Source: Paracoccus yeei ATCC BAA-599 (GTDB taxonomy: Bacteria; Pseudomonadota; Alphaproteobacteria; Rhodobacterales; Rhodobacteraceae). Taken from it: a DNA stretch of 64,000 nucleotides. Made by a program: the position numbers and the translations under genes. The notes under the pieces are model-generated. The model did not search any database and was not told the origin of the DNA. It was given only the letters and a program-made list of their open reading frames with translations. Shown here one piece after another: positions 18,081 through 27,809 of this stretch (positions within the stretch are counted from its first letter, which is position 1; each line of letters opens with the position of its first letter). The DNA lies in NCBI RefSeq assembly GCF_000622145.1, contig NZ_JHWH01000016.1, positions 1 to 64,000 on the forward strand, written 5' to 3'.

Positions 18081-18824
18081 TTATCGGACCCGACCGGAAC
18101 GATAATCGGCCACCGCGCGCGCCACCTGGTTCATCCGCGCCGCGCGCGACGGGTGGGTGCCCAGGATCTTGTCGCCCGGGTCGGGGATGCGGGCAAAGAA
18201 CAGCGCCCCGTGTTCTGGGTCGAAACCCGCGTTCAAGGCGATGATCGCGCCCAGATAATCGGCCTCAAGCTCCCATTCGCGGGAATAGTAGCGGGCGCCG
18301 AACTGGGCCCCCATCGCCTGCGCGCTTTCGATGGCATCCGGATTGCCGCCATAGGCGCTGGCCAGGCCGCCCAGAATCACCGCCCCCATGGTCGCGGCGG
18401 TGGACTTGCGGTCGATATGACCCAGGATGTGGTGGCTCGCCTCGTGCCCGACGACAAAGGCCAGTTCGTCCGCATTGCGTGCCTCGCCGATCAGGGAAAG
18501 GGTGAAGCCGATGATTGGCCGGCCGTTGGCGTCCACGGTCTGGAAGGCATTCGCCTCGAGCCCCGGGCGGTCGTCGACCACGAACTGGAAGTCGCAGTTG
18601 ATGGGCTGGGTGCGGCGCTGCAGGCATTCGCGTTCGACCGCAGGCTCCATCCGGCTGATGACGTCGATGAAGGTCCGGGCCGAGGCGCGCGCGCCTGCCG
18701 GCGTGTCGGGCGACGGGGTGACGACCACGGCCACCGGCAGCGTGCCGGATCCCTGCGGCACGGGCTGCGCCACGCAACCCGCCAGCAATAGCGCCGCCGC
18801 CGCTGCCTGCCATGCCCTGGTCAT
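18081..18824 (-). CDS. M48 family metalloprotease lipoprotein
   Basis: Zinc peptidase of the M48 family (BepA/LoiP-like), 247 aa. The signal peptide ends in the lipobox LLAGC, so Cys17 would be lipidated and the protein anchored in a membrane facing the periplasm. HEASH at 127-131 supplies the zinc-binding His pair and catalytic Glu. REWELEADYLG (around 182-192) supplies the third zinc ligand Glu and the conserved Asp. Likely role: quality control of outer-membrane or periplasmic proteins, by analogy to the family. It is a single-gene unit; the 18825-18967 gap is shared with the divergent small gene. Confidence 0.88.
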   Translation of the reverse strand: MTRAWQAAAAALLLAGCVAQPVPQGSGTLPVAVVVTPSPDTPAGARASARTFIDVISRMEPAVERECLQRRTQPINCDFQFVVDDRPGLEANAFQTVDANGRPIIGFTLSLIGEARNADELAFVVGHEASHHILGHIDRKSTAATMGAVILGGLASAYGGNPDAIESAQAMGAQFGARYYSREWELEADYLGAIIALNAGFDPEHGALFFARIPDPGDKILGTHPSRAARMNQVARAVADYRSGRVR

Positions 18825-18967
18825 CCGCGCCCCCGCCTGTTCCGCCGGCCCGAGGCCGATCCCTTGGCGCCACCTTAGCCGCGGCCGGGGACGAGGCCAA
18901 GCACCGGGCTTGCCCTTGCACCCGCTTCACGCGAATGTTGGTTAAGCCAGTTCAGGAAGGATCCACC

Positions 18968-19222
18968 ATGTTTACCATCGAGCACGACTTCGACGCCACG
19001 GTGATCACGCTGGTGGACGAACTGCCCCAGGGGGCCCAGGCCGGCACGCGTCCCCTGAACGAGGATGTCGTGATCCAGACCTTCGACGACCGCGTGATCG
19101 TCGAGCAGTTCGACCCCGACAGCGGCGAGCTGGCCCAGATCATCCTGACCATCGAGCAGCTCGAGGAGCTGCGCGCTGCCCTGAACCTGCCCGAGGGCAA
19201 CTATCGCCTGGAACGGCGCTAG
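18968..19222 (+). CDS. small acidic conserved protein
   Basis: An 84-aa acidic protein with no signal peptide and no motif I can assign. The sequence MFTIEHDFDATVITLVDE reads like a beta-rich fold, and a helix follows near the end (TIEQLEELRAALNLPEG). A good AGGAAGGA ribosome site precedes ATG 18968. Its stop overlaps by 4 bases that of the convergent DUF167 gene. Small proteins with this look recur in Rhodobacterales; function unknown. Confidence 0.7.
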   Translation: MFTIEHDFDATVITLVDELPQGAQAGTRPLNEDVVIQTFDDRVIVEQFDPDSGELAQIILTIEQLEELRAALNLPEGNYRLERR

Positions 19223-19470
19223 TCGATCCGGAACAGCTTGTCCCGCGCTCCGGCGCCGCGCTCCAGCACCAGGCGCGTCCGGGCGACACCCAGCGCCTTG
19301 GCCAGCAGCTTGACGACGGCGGCATTGGCCTTGCCGTCCTCGGGCACCGTCGTCACCAGGACCCGGATCGCCCCGTCTTGGCCACAAAGGACCGCATTGC
19401 GCGAGGCACGGGGCGTCACCCGCACCGCGATGCGGGCACCGGGAACGGCAAGATGGCTGAGGTCGGTCAT
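19219..19470 (-). CDS. DUF167 family protein (YggU-like)
   Basis: An 83-aa YggU/DUF167 protein. The family signature is clear: RVTPRASRNAV early, then VTTVPEDGKANAAVVKLLAKALGVA, where GKAN is near invariant. Function is unknown across bacteria, though the gene is often beside yggT or proC. Here it lies 40 bases upstream of nothing on its own strand and 40 bases below the end of hutC, so it could be read from hutC transcripts. Confidence 0.88.
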   Translation of the reverse strand: MTDLSHLAVPGARIAVRVTPRASRNAVLCGQDGAIRVLVTTVPEDGKANAAVVKLLAKALGVARTRLVLERGAGARDKLFRID

Positions 19471-19510
19471 GCCCCTGTTGAACGCGGCCCGCCCCGGATG
19501 GCAAGAGCTT

Positions 19511-20218
19511 TCAGGGCGTCGCGATCAGGCGATAGCCCGGATGGAACGCCAGCCGGACCGAGGTGATCGGGCCCAGGTCGTTCCAGGTCGTGCGGTGCAG
19601 GATCAGCAGCGCGGTGCCCTGCCGCGTACCCAGAAGCCGCGCGTCGCGGGCATCGGCGTTCTCGGCCGAAAAGATCATGTCGCCGCGCGACCAGGGAAAG
19701 TTGCGCACCAGCCATTCGTTCGCGTTGATGCGCTGGAAATCGGTGGCCTCGGCCCCCGGCGCGGCAACGGGATTGATCCAGCGGTCCTCGGATTGAAAGG
19801 GACGGGCATCGCCGTAATGGACCGTGCGCAGGCGGATCAGCGCCGCGCCCTCGGGCAGGCCCATGCGGGCCGCGACCTCGGGGGGCAGCGGATGGCTGCG
19901 CTGGTCGATCAGGCGGTGGCTGTATTCCATGCCCGCGCCCTCGATCTGCTCGCGCACGATGGGGATGGTCAGCGTGGCCTTGCGCGCCGGGTTCACCGTG
20001 ACACGGGTGCCGGCCCGGCGCTTGCGGTCCAGGAGCCCCTCCTCGGCCAGCAGTTGCAGGGCCTTGTTCACCGTGGCGCGGGCGACGCCGAATTCGACGG
20101 CCAGTTCCGCCTCGTCCGGGATGCGGTCGCCCTGGCGCCATTCGCGGTCGACGATGCGGCGGCGCACCTCGGCGGCGATGGCCTGCGCCTTGGAGCCTGG
20201 GGCGGTGCGTTCGGTCAC
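19511..20218 (-). CDS. hutC: histidine utilisation repressor (GntR family, HutC)
   Basis: Represses the hut genes and is released by urocanate. 235 aa: N-terminal winged helix-turn-helix (DEAELAVEFGVARATVNKALQLLAEEGLLDRKR, about 34-66) and a C-terminal UTRA effector domain (ending SVRLAFHPGYRLIATP). The start is a GTG at 20218 (VTERTAPGSK): hutF ends ATG TGA, and the GTG overlaps that stop, giving tight translational coupling. The longer ATG frame upstream lies wholly inside hutF and is not family-like. Operators it would bind are at 21602-21640. Confidence 0.92.
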   Translation of the reverse strand: MTERTAPGSKAQAIAAEVRRRIVDREWRQGDRIPDEAELAVEFGVARATVNKALQLLAEEGLLDRKRRAGTRVTVNPARKATLTIPIVREQIEGAGMEYSHRLIDQRSHPLPPEVAARMGLPEGAALIRLRTVHYGDARPFQSEDRWINPVAAPGAEATDFQRINANEWLVRNFPWSRGDMIFSAENADARDARLLGTRQGTALLILHRTTWNDLGPITSVRLAFHPGYRLIATP

Positions 20219-21576
20219 ATGCGGTCCTGAAGCCGGGCGATGGTCGCCAGATAATCCGCGATGATGCGGTCGCGGTCCAGATGCCTGCCCTCGGTCACGA
20301 CATGGCGGCCCGCCGACCAGACGTCGCGTACCAGCCCGTCCTGGCCGGCAAAGATCAGGCTGTCCAGCATCTGGTCGCCCCGGCGCCCCGCCATGACCGG
20401 GTTGTCCAGGTCCACCACCACCAGATCGGCCCAAAGCCCCGGCCGGATCGCGCCCGTATCGCGCCCCGCCGCGGTGGCGCCGCCGTCCAGACCGGCATCA
20501 TAGATGACCCGCCCGGTCGAGCGTCCGGGCACGGCCAGCACGGCCCGGGCGCGGTCGCGCAGGCGCTGGCTGTATTCCAGCGTGCGCAGTTCCTCGGTCA
20601 GCGAGATGCGGATGTTGCTGTCCGAGCCGAAGCCGTAGCGCCCGCCTGCCCCGGCCCAGATGGTGCCGTTGAAGATGCCGTCCCCCAGTGAGCTTTCGGT
20701 GATCGGGCACAGCCCTGCCACGGCGCCGGTGGCGGCCAGGCGGCGGGTCTCCTCCTCGGTCATGTGCGTCAGGTGGATCAGGGTCCAGCGCCGGTCGGGG
20801 GCGTGATTGTCCAGCAGCCATTCGACCGGGCGGCGGCCATAGGCGGCGCGGATCTCCTCGACCTCGGGGACCTGCTCGGCCAGGTGCATGTGCAGCGGGC
20901 GGTCGGGGCGCAGCGCCACGCAGTCCGCCAGCCCCTCGGGCGAGACGGCGCGCAGCGAATGGGGCGCAATGCCCAGGGTGGCGTCGGCGGGCAGGTCGCG
21001 CAGCGCCGCGTCGGACGCCTCGACCAGGCGGGCGAAATCCCCGGGGGTGGTGCCGAAGCGGTCCTGCCCGGGCGCGAGCGGGCGGCGGTCGACGCCGCCG
21101 AACTGGTAATGCACCGGCAGCAGGGTCAGGCCGATGCCGGTGCGCGCGGCAGCGGCCGCGATCCGCGCGGCCATCTCGGCCGGGTTGGCATAGGGCCGGC
21201 CGCCGGGTCCGTGGTGCAGGTAATGGAACTCGACATTGGTGGCATAGCCCGCCTCGAGCATCTCCATCTGCACCAGCGCCGCGATGGATTCGACATCGTC
21301 GGGCGTCAGGTGATCCAGAAAGCGGTACATGATCTGGCGCCAGGTCCAGAAGGTGTCGCGCGGCTCGGGGCCCCTGCCCTCGCTCAGCCCCGCCATGGCG
21401 TGCTGAAAGGCGTGGCTGTGCAGGTTGGCCAGCGCGGGCAGCAGCAGGGCCACGCGGCGCCCCTGCGGCGCGGCGCCGGGTTCGACCCGGGCGATTCGGC
21501 CCGCGTCGATCGTCACGCAGACATGCTCTGCCCAACCATCGGGCAGCAAGGCCCGCTCTGCCCAGATCTTTTCCAT
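20215..21576 (-). CDS. hutF: formimidoylglutamate deiminase
   Basis: Amidohydrolase converting N-formimidoyl-L-glutamate to N-formyl-L-glutamate and ammonia, the step that defines the five-step histidine route. 453 aa. Metal ligands begin with NLHSHAFQHAM (His53, His55) and continue with a MHLAEQVPEVEE stretch (an HxxxQ-type block) and SDSNIRISLTEELR. Starts at 21576, divergent from hutI, and overlaps hutC at its 3' end. Both HutC operators lie within 70 bases of its start, so it should be repressed with the other hut genes. Confidence 0.95.
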   Translation of the reverse strand: MEKIWAERALLPDGWAEHVCVTIDAGRIARVEPGAAPQGRRVALLLPALANLHSHAFQHAMAGLSEGRGPEPRDTFWTWRQIMYRFLDHLTPDDVESIAALVQMEMLEAGYATNVEFHYLHHGPGGRPYANPAEMAARIAAAAARTGIGLTLLPVHYQFGGVDRRPLAPGQDRFGTTPGDFARLVEASDAALRDLPADATLGIAPHSLRAVSPEGLADCVALRPDRPLHMHLAEQVPEVEEIRAAYGRRPVEWLLDNHAPDRRWTLIHLTHMTEEETRRLAATGAVAGLCPITESSLGDGIFNGTIWAGAGGRYGFGSDSNIRISLTEELRTLEYSQRLRDRARAVLAVPGRSTGRVIYDAGLDGGATAAGRDTGAIRPGLWADLVVVDLDNPVMAGRRGDQMLDSLIFAGQDGLVRDVWSAGRHVVTEGRHLDRDRIIADYLATIARLQDRM

Positions 21577-21601
21577 CGCGACGCCCTTTTTCCTGCCAAA
21601 A

Positions 21602-21640
21602 TAAGTTTAGACATAGAGACTGTTTAAGTTTAGACATAGA
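21602..21640. promoter_or_regulatory. paired HutC operators in the divergent hut promoter
   Basis: A perfect 16-bp direct repeat, TAAGTTTAGACATAGA, occurs at 21602-21617 and 21625-21640, offset by 23 bp (about two helical turns). Each copy contains GTTTAGAC, one base from the GTMTAKAC core described for HutC-subfamily GntR regulators. The pair lies between hutF and hutI, so both transcription units would be controlled together. Confidence 0.8.
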
Positions 21641-21672
21641 ACCAGGAAGAAATCAATGCGGGACGCCATCCG

Positions 21673-22875
21673 ATGCAGCTTCTGACCCATGCCGCCATCG
21701 CCACGATGAACGACGAAACAGGGGGTTACGGCCTGATCCCGCAGGCTTCCCTGGTGGTCGAGGATGATCGAATCAGCTGGGTCGGGCCCGAGTCGGACCT
21801 GCCGGAACGCTATGCCGGCGCATCGCGCCGCGACCTGGGCGGGCGGCTGGTGACGCCGGGGCTGATCGACTGCCACACCCATATCGTCTTTGGCGGCGAT
21901 CGCGCCCGCGAATTCGAGATGCGGCTCGAGGGCGCGGGTTACGAGGAAATCGCCCGCGCCGGGGGCGGCATCCTGTCCTCGGTCCGCGCCACCCGCGACG
22001 CGGACGAAGCCAGCTTGCTGAAATCCGCGCTGCGCCGGATCGATCACCTGATCGCCGAGGGCGTGACCACCATCGAGGTCAAGTCCGGCTATGGCCTGAC
22101 CGTCGCCGACGAATTGAAGATGCTGCGCGTGGCCCGGCTGATCGAGGCGCGCCGAGAGGTGACCGTTCGCACCACCTGGCTGGCGGCCCATGCCCTGCCG
22201 CCGGAATATCAGGGCGACCGCGCCGGCTATATCCGCGACGTGGTGCTGGCCGGGATGGACGCCGCCCATGCCGAGGATCTGGTCGACGCGGTGGACGGGT
22301 TCTGCGAGGGCATCGCCTTTTCCCGCGACGAGATGGCGGCGATCTTCGACCATGCGAAAACCCTGGGCTTGCCGGTGAAGCTGCATGCCGAACAGCTGTC
22401 CGACCTGCATGGCGCGGCAATGGCGGCGCGCCACGGCGCGATGTCGGCCGATCATCTGGAATGGCTGGGCCAGGACGGGGTGGACGCGATGGCCGCATCC
22501 GGCACCGTTGCCGTGCTGCTGCCCGGCGCCTTCTATACGCTACGCGAAACGCAGCTGCCCCCGGTGGGCGCCCTGCGCGATGCCGGCGTGCCCATCGCGC
22601 TGGCGACCGACTGCAACCCCGGCACCTCGCCGCTGACCTCGCTGCTGCTGGCGATGAACATGGGTGCGACGCTGTTCCGCCTGACCCCGGCCGAATGCCT
22701 GGCCGGCGTCACCCGCAATGCGGCCCGCGCCCTGGGCCTGGCCGACCGGGGCGTAATCGCGCCCGGCATGCGGGCCGACCTGGCGATCTGGGATGTCCAC
22801 GCCCCGGCCGAGTTGACCTATCGCATCGGCTTCAACCCCCTTCATGCCCGCATCTTCGGAGGCGACCTTGTCTGA
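21673..22875 (+). CDS. hutI: imidazolonepropionase
   Basis: Hydrolyses 4-imidazolone-5-propanoate to N-formimidoyl-L-glutamate, third step of histidine breakdown. 400 aa, normal length. Metal site: DCHTH (His68, His70) in the amidohydrolase barrel, then [11 protein letters not shown] and [12 protein letters not shown]. The ATG at 21673 has a weak ribosome site. A 9-codon upstream ORF (21656-21685) with a better AGGA site overlaps its start. The 3' end overlaps hutH. Confidence 0.95.
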   Translation: MQLLTHAAIATMNDETGGYGLIPQASLVVEDDRISWVGPESDLPERYAGASRRDLGGRLVTPGLIDCHTHIVFGGDRAREFEMRLEGAGYEEIARAGGGILSSVRATRDADEASLLKSALRRIDHLIAEGVTTIEVKSGYGLTVADELKMLRVARLIEARREVTVRTTWLAAHALPPEYQGDRAGYIRDVVLAGMDAAHAEDLVDAVDGFCEGIAFSRDEMAAIFDHAKTLGLPVKLHAEQLSDLHGAAMAARHGAMSADHLEWLGQDGVDAMAASGTVAVLLPGAFYTLRETQLPPVGALRDAGVPIALATDCNPGTSPLTSLLLAMNMGATLFRLTPAECLAGVTRNAARALGLADRGVIAPGMRADLAIWDVHAPAELTYRIGFNPLHARIFGGDLV

Positions 22876-24409
22876 ACTGATCCTGACCCCCGGCGACACC
22901 ACGCTTGCCCAGCTCGAGCGCGTCTGGCGCGAAGGCTTGGCCGTGCGGCTGGCCGACAGCGCCCGGCCCGGCATCGCCGCCTCGGCCGCCCGCATCGAGG
23001 CCGCCGTCAAGGGCGAGGCGCCGGTCTATGGCGTGAACACCGGCTTCGGCAAGCTCGCCTCGATCAAGATCGCGGCAGGCGACACGGCGACGCTGCAACG
23101 GAACCTGATCCTGTCGCATTGCTGCGGCGTGGGCGAGCCGGTCGAGCCCGAGACGGTGCGCCTGATCCTGGTGCTGAAGCTTCTGTCGCTGGGCCGCGGC
23201 GCCTCGGGCGTGCGCCCCGAGGTGATCCAGCTGATCGAGGACATGCTGGCGCGCGGCGTGCTGCCGGTGATCCCGGCGCAGGGCTCGGTCGGCGCGTCGG
23301 GCGATCTTGCGCCGCTGGCGCATATGGCGGCGGTGATGCTGGGCGAAGGCCGCGCCACCCATGAGGGACGCGAGATGGCGGGGGCCGACGCGCTTGCCGC
23401 CGCGGGTCTGTCCCCGGTGGTGCTGGCCGCCAAGGAAGGACTGGCCCTGATCAACGGCACCCAGGTCTCGACCGCCTTTGCGCTGGCGGGGCTTTGGGAC
23501 GCATTTGCCGCGGCCCGGGCGGCGCTGGTGACATCCTCGCTTTCGACCGACGCGATCATGGGCTCGACCGCGCCCTTCCTGGACGAGATCCACACCCTGC
23601 GCGGCCATCGCGGCCAGATCGTCGCGGCGCGGACCATCCGGGCGCTGATGGAGGGCTCCGAGATTCGCGAAAGTCACCGGACCGGCGACACCCGCGTCCA
23701 GGACCCCTATTGCATCCGCTGCCAGCCGCAGGTGACGGGCGCCTGCATCGACCTGTTGTGGCAGGCCGCCCGCACGCTGGAGATCGAGGCCAATGCCGCG
23801 ACCGACAACCCGCTGGTGCTGGTCGGCGCCGACCGCATCGTCTCGGGCGGGAACTTCCATGCCGAGCCGGTGGCCTTTGCCGCCGACCAGATCGCGCTGG
23901 CAATCGCCGAGATCGGCGCGATTTCCCAGCGCCGCATCGCGCTGATGGTCGACCCGACGCTGTCCCACGACCTGCCACCCTTCCTGACGCCGGACCCGGG
24001 CCTGAACTCGGGGCTGATGATCGCCGAAGTGACCTCGGCGGCGCTGATGTCGGAAAACAAGCATCTCGCGACGCCCTGCTCGACCGATTCCACCCCCACC
24101 TCGGCCAACCAGGAGGATCACGTCAGCATGGCCGCGCATGGCGCGCGCCGGCTGCGCCGGATGAACGCGAACCTTGCCCAGATCCTGGGGATCGAGGCGA
24201 TCTGCGCCGCCGCCGGGATCGAATTCCGTGCGCCGCTGCAAACCTCGGGACCGCTGCGCGCGGTGGTGCGGGTGCTGCGGAACACCATTCCGGCGCTGGA
24301 CCAGGACCGCTATCTGGCGCCCGATCTGGTCGAGGCCGCGCGGCTGGTCCGGGCGGGCGTCCTGACCGATGCCGTCCCCGCCGGCCTGCTGGACGAGGTG
24401 CGGGCATGA
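22868..24409 (+). CDS. hutH: histidine ammonia-lyase
   Basis: Deaminates histidine to trans-urocanate, first step of the pathway, using an MIO cofactor formed from Ala-Ser-Gly. Using the TTG start at 22868 the protein is 513 aa, with ASG at 143-145 ([12 protein letters not shown]) and the conserved YGVNTGFG at 54-61. GGAGG at 22858-22862 is 5 bases before this TTG, and the start overlaps the hutI stop, so translation is coupled. An in-frame ATG at 22844 would add eight residues but has no such ribosome site. It overlaps hutG by 4 bases. Confidence 0.94.
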   Translation: MSELILTPGDTTLAQLERVWREGLAVRLADSARPGIAASAARIEAAVKGEAPVYGVNTGFGKLASIKIAAGDTATLQRNLILSHCCGVGEPVEPETVRLILVLKLLSLGRGASGVRPEVIQLIEDMLARGVLPVIPAQGSVGASGDLAPLAHMAAVMLGEGRATHEGREMAGADALAAAGLSPVVLAAKEGLALINGTQVSTAFALAGLWDAFAAARAALVTSSLSTDAIMGSTAPFLDEIHTLRGHRGQIVAARTIRALMEGSEIRESHRTGDTRVQDPYCIRCQPQVTGACIDLLWQAARTLEIEANAATDNPLVLVGADRIVSGGNFHAEPVAFAADQIALAIAEIGAISQRRIALMVDPTLSHDLPPFLTPDPGLNSGLMIAEVTSAALMSENKHLATPCSTDSTPTSANQEDHVSMAAHGARRLRRMNANLAQILGIEAICAAAGIEFRAPLQTSGPLRAVVRVLRNTIPALDQDRYLAPDLVEAARLVRAGVLTDAVPAGLLDEVRA

Positions 24410-25197
24410 TCCCGGTCGAAGTCGTGCAGGGCGCGGGCCCGGTCATCCTGGGCCTACCCCATACGGGCACATGGCTGCCCGCCGCCATCCAGAGCCGGTT
24501 GAACGACCGCGGCCGGGTGCTGTCCGATACCGACTGGCATATCCACAGGCTCTACGACGGGCTGCTGCCCGGCGTGACCACAGTCAGGGCGACCTTCCAC
24601 CGCTATGTGATCGACGCCAACCGCGGCCCGGACGACGCGAGCCTCTATCCCGGCCAGAACACCACCGGGCTTGTGCCGCTGACCGATTTCGACGGCCAGC
24701 CGATCTGGCAGGTCGAACCCTCGGCCGAGGAGATCGCCGAGCGCAAGGAGCACTTTCACGCCCCCTATCACGCGGCGCTGGCGGCGGAAATCGAACGGGT
24801 GCGCGCCCGGCATGGCGTCGCGATCCTTTACGACTGCCATTCGATCCGCAGCCATATTCCGTTCCTGTTCGAAGGGACGCTGCCCGACTTCAACATCGGC
24901 ACCAACGGCGGCGCGTCGTGCGACCCCCGGATCGAGGCCACCACGCTGGCGCTTTGCGCCGCCACCGGCCGGTCCCATGTGCTGAACGGCCGCTTCAAGG
25001 GCGGCTGGACGACGCGGCATTACGGCCAGCCCGCGCGCGGCGTCCACGCCATCCAGATGGAACTGGCCCAGTCCACCCATCTGGCGACCGAGGCCCCGCC
25101 CTTTGACTATGACCCGGCCAAGGCCGATGCGCTGCGGGTCACGCTGAAAGCCATCCTGACGAAACTCGCGGCCCTTGGCCCCGAACTGAAGGCGTAA
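24406..25197 (+). CDS. hutG: N-formylglutamate deformylase
   Basis: Cleaves N-formyl-L-glutamate to glutamate and formate, last step of the five-step route and partner of HutF. 263 aa of the N-formylglutamate amidohydrolase family, with PHTGTWLP at 18-25, [11 protein letters not shown] at 41-51, [11 protein letters not shown] and the [16 protein letters not shown] region that carries metal ligands. The start overlaps the hutH stop as ATGA. The open frame extends upstream inside hutH, but that part is a shadow frame. Confidence 0.94.
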   Translation: MIPVEVVQGAGPVILGLPHTGTWLPAAIQSRLNDRGRVLSDTDWHIHRLYDGLLPGVTTVRATFHRYVIDANRGPDDASLYPGQNTTGLVPLTDFDGQPIWQVEPSAEEIAERKEHFHAPYHAALAAEIERVRARHGVAILYDCHSIRSHIPFLFEGTLPDFNIGTNGGASCDPRIEATTLALCAATGRSHVLNGRFKGGWTTRHYGQPARGVHAIQMELAQSTHLATEAPPFDYDPAKADALRVTLKAILTKLAALGPELKA

Positions 25198-25200
25198 GAC

Positions 25201-26877
25201 ATGGACAACCCCCAGACCAATCCGCGTCACAACACCCGCGACATCTTTCCCCCCACCGGTCCCGAGATCACCGCGAAAAGCTGGCTGACCGAGGCGCCGA
25301 TGCGGATGCTGATGAACAACCTGCATCCCGACGTGGCCGAGAACCCGCATGAGCTGGTGGTCTATGGCGGCATCGGCCGCGCCGCCCGCACCTGGAAGGA
25401 TTTCGACCTGATCGTCGACGCGCTGCGCAAGCTGGAGACCGACGAGACGCTGCTGGTGCAATCGGGCAAGCCGGTCGGCGTGTTCCGCACCCACAAGGAT
25501 GCGCCGCGGGTGCTGATCGCGAACTCGAACCTGGTGCCGCATTGGGCGAACTGGGACCATTTCAACGAGTTGGACAGGAAGGGCCTGGCCATGTACGGCC
25601 AGATGACCGCCGGTTCCTGGATCTACATCGGCAGCCAGGGCATCGTGCAGGGTACCTACGAGACCTTCGTCGAGGCCGGGCGCCAGCACTATGGCGGCGA
25701 TCTGAAGGGCAAGTGGATCCTGACCGGCGGGCTTGGCGGCATGGGCGGCGCCCAGCCCCTGGCCGCGGTCATGGCCGGGGCCTGCTGTCTGGCCGTGGAA
25801 TGCGACGAAACCCGCGCCGATTTCCGCCTGCGCACCCGCTATGTCGATGAAAAGACCCACGACCTCGACGAGGCGCTGGCGATGATCGACCGCTGGACCA
25901 AGGCCGGCGAGGCGAAATCCGTGGCGCTGATCGGCAATGCCGCCGACGTATTCCCCGAACTCGCCCGCCGCGGCGCACGTCCCGACATCGTGACCGACCA
26001 GACCTCGGCCCACGACCCGGTGCATGGCTATCTGCCGCAGGGCTGGACCGTCGCCGAATGGCGCGCCCGGCAGGAGACCGACCCCAAGGCCGTCGAACGC
26101 GCCGCCCGCGCCTCCATGCGCAAGCAGGTCGAGGCCATGGTGGCCTTCCATGACGCAGGCATCCCGACCGTCGATTACGGCAACAACATCCGCCAGATGG
26201 CGCTGGAAGAAGGCTTTGAGCGCGCCTTCGCCTTCCCGGGCTTTGTCCCCGCCTATATCCGGCCGCTGTTCTGCAAGGGCATCGGCCCGTTCCGCTGGGC
26301 GGCGCTGTCGGGCGATCCCGAGGACATCCTGAAGACCGACGCCAAGGTCAAGGAACTGGTCGACGACCCGCATCTGCACAACTGGCTGGACATGGCGCGC
26401 GAGCGCATCGCCTTCCAGGGCCTGCCGGCGCGGATCTGCTGGGTCGGCCTTGGCATCCGCCACAAGCTGGGCCTCGCCTTCAACGAGATGGTGCGCAACG
26501 GCGAGCTGAAGGCGCCCATCGTCATCGGCCGCGACCACCTGGACAGCGGCAGCGTCGCCTCGCCCAACCGGGAAACCGAGGCGATGCAGGACGGCTCGGA
26601 CGCGGTGTCCGACTGGCCGCTGCTGAACGCGCTGCTGAATACGGCATCCGGCGCGACCTGGGTGTCGCTGCACCATGGCGGCGGCGTCGGCATGGGCTTT
26701 TCCCAGCACTCGGGCATGGTCATCTGCTGCGATGGCAGCGAGGATGCCGATGCCCGGCTGGCGCGCGTGCTGTGGAACGACCCGGCCACCGGCGTCATGC
26801 GGCATGCCGACGCGGGCTATCAGATCGCGCTGGACTGCGCGCGCGAGCATGGCTTGAATCTGCCCGGCATTCTCTGA
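25201..26877 (+). CDS. hutU: urocanate hydratase
   Basis: Converts urocanate to imidazolonepropionate with a tightly bound NAD+, second step of histidine catabolism. 558 aa, full length. The NAD-binding loop is the glycine-rich [20 protein letters not shown] near residues 177-197, followed by [32 protein letters not shown] and [20 protein letters not shown] are further highly conserved blocks. It begins 3 bases after the hutG stop, in the same operon. Confidence 0.96.
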   Translation: MDNPQTNPRHNTRDIFPPTGPEITAKSWLTEAPMRMLMNNLHPDVAENPHELVVYGGIGRAARTWKDFDLIVDALRKLETDETLLVQSGKPVGVFRTHKDAPRVLIANSNLVPHWANWDHFNELDRKGLAMYGQMTAGSWIYIGSQGIVQGTYETFVEAGRQHYGGDLKGKWILTGGLGGMGGAQPLAAVMAGACCLAVECDETRADFRLRTRYVDEKTHDLDEALAMIDRWTKAGEAKSVALIGNAADVFPELARRGARPDIVTDQTSAHDPVHGYLPQGWTVAEWRARQETDPKAVERAARASMRKQVEAMVAFHDAGIPTVDYGNNIRQMALEEGFERAFAFPGFVPAYIRPLFCKGIGPFRWAALSGDPEDILKTDAKVKELVDDPHLHNWLDMARERIAFQGLPARICWVGLGIRHKLGLAFNEMVRNGELKAPIVIGRDHLDSGSVASPNRETEAMQDGSDAVSDWPLLNALLNTASGATWVSLHHGGGVGMGFSQHSGMVICCDGSEDADARLARVLWNDPATGVMRHADAGYQIALDCAREHGLNLPGIL

Positions 26878-26945
26878 TCCAAGGGGCGCGGGGCCGCAAC
26901 GCACCGGCGCCGCGCCCGTCACCCGTCCAACAAGGAGAGACAGAC

Positions 26946-27755
26946 ATGAGCTTCCACATGAGCCTGAAGGCCGCCGCCATCGGCCTGATCGCGCTGGGAA
27001 CCGCCGCGCAGGCGGACCAGCTGGCCGACATCAAGGCGGCCGGCAAGATCGTCACCGCCACCGACATGCACTATGCCCCCTTCGACATGCTGTCGAACGG
27101 CACCTACGAGGGCATGACCAAGGACCTGTTCGACGAGGTCGCCAAGGAAATCGGCGTCGAGCCGGTCTATCAGGACATTCCCTGGACCGCCGAACTGCCG
27201 GGGCTCGAAGTCAAGAAGTTCGACATCGTCATCGCCCCCGTGACCATCACCCCCGAGCGAGTCGAGCGTTACACCTTCACCCTGCCGATCGCCGATGCCA
27301 CCGTCGCCCTGGTCAAGACCGCGAACAGCGACCTGACGAAACCCGAGGACATCAAGGGCAAGACCGTCGGCGTCCAGCAGGGCACCGCGCAGTTCAAGCA
27401 ACTGCAAACCTTTGGCGAAAGCCTGGGCGGCGTGACCATCAAGGAATACGGCACCACGGACGAGGCCTATGCGGACCTCGCCGCCGGACGGCTGGACGCG
27501 GTGGCAGGGTCGCTTCCGAACCTGACCTACCTGGTCAAGAACCGGCCCGAGACCTTCGCCCTGTTCGAGCCCGCCAAGTTCGGCGAACCCAAGTATTTCG
27601 CCTGGGTGCTGCGCAAGGACGCCGACAGCGAAAGCTTCGCCAAGGCGATCAACGACGCCATCCTGAAGATGACCGACGACGGCCGCGTCAAGGCGATCCA
27701 GGAAAAATGGCTGGGCACCTACACCGAACTGCCCCGCGAAGTCCCGACCCACTAA
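26946..27755 (+). CDS. polar amino acid ABC transporter, periplasmic binding protein (histidine candidate)
   Basis: A 269-aa family 3 solute-binding protein with signal peptide (cleavage near AAQA-DQ). Mature features include MHYAPFDMLSNGTYEGMTKDLFDEVAKEIG, the DIVIAPVTITPERVERYTFT block typical of amino acid binders, and VGVQQGTAQ. It lies 68 bases after hutU and heads three genes for two permeases and an ATPase, so it probably captures histidine or urocanate. That substrate is inferred from position alone. A GC hairpin separates it from the permeases. Confidence 0.85.
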   Translation: MSFHMSLKAAAIGLIALGTAAQADQLADIKAAGKIVTATDMHYAPFDMLSNGTYEGMTKDLFDEVAKEIGVEPVYQDIPWTAELPGLEVKKFDIVIAPVTITPERVERYTFTLPIADATVALVKTANSDLTKPEDIKGKTVGVQQGTAQFKQLQTFGESLGGVTIKEYGTTDEAYADLAAGRLDAVAGSLPNLTYLVKNRPETFALFEPAKFGEPKYFAWVLRKDADSESFAKAINDAILKMTDDGRVKAIQEKWLGTYTELPREVPTH

Positions 27756-27762
27756 GCCCGTC

Positions 27763-27785
27763 GCGGGCGGGCTCGCTCCGCCCGC
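27763..27785 (+). terminator. intra-operon hairpin (partial attenuator)
   Basis: An 8-bp GC stem (GCGGGCGG at 27763-27770 with CCGCCCGC at 27778-27785) stands between the binding-protein and permease genes with no U-run. Such stems protect the upstream transcript and help give more binding protein than membrane components. Confidence 0.5.
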
Positions 27786-27809
27786 CCCGACCCAAGGTCC
27801 GAGGCGCGC

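Noticed and set aside
22832..24241. 469-residue minus-strand frame opposite hutH
   Set aside because: Shadow of hutH; no motif and overlaps a tightly packed operon.
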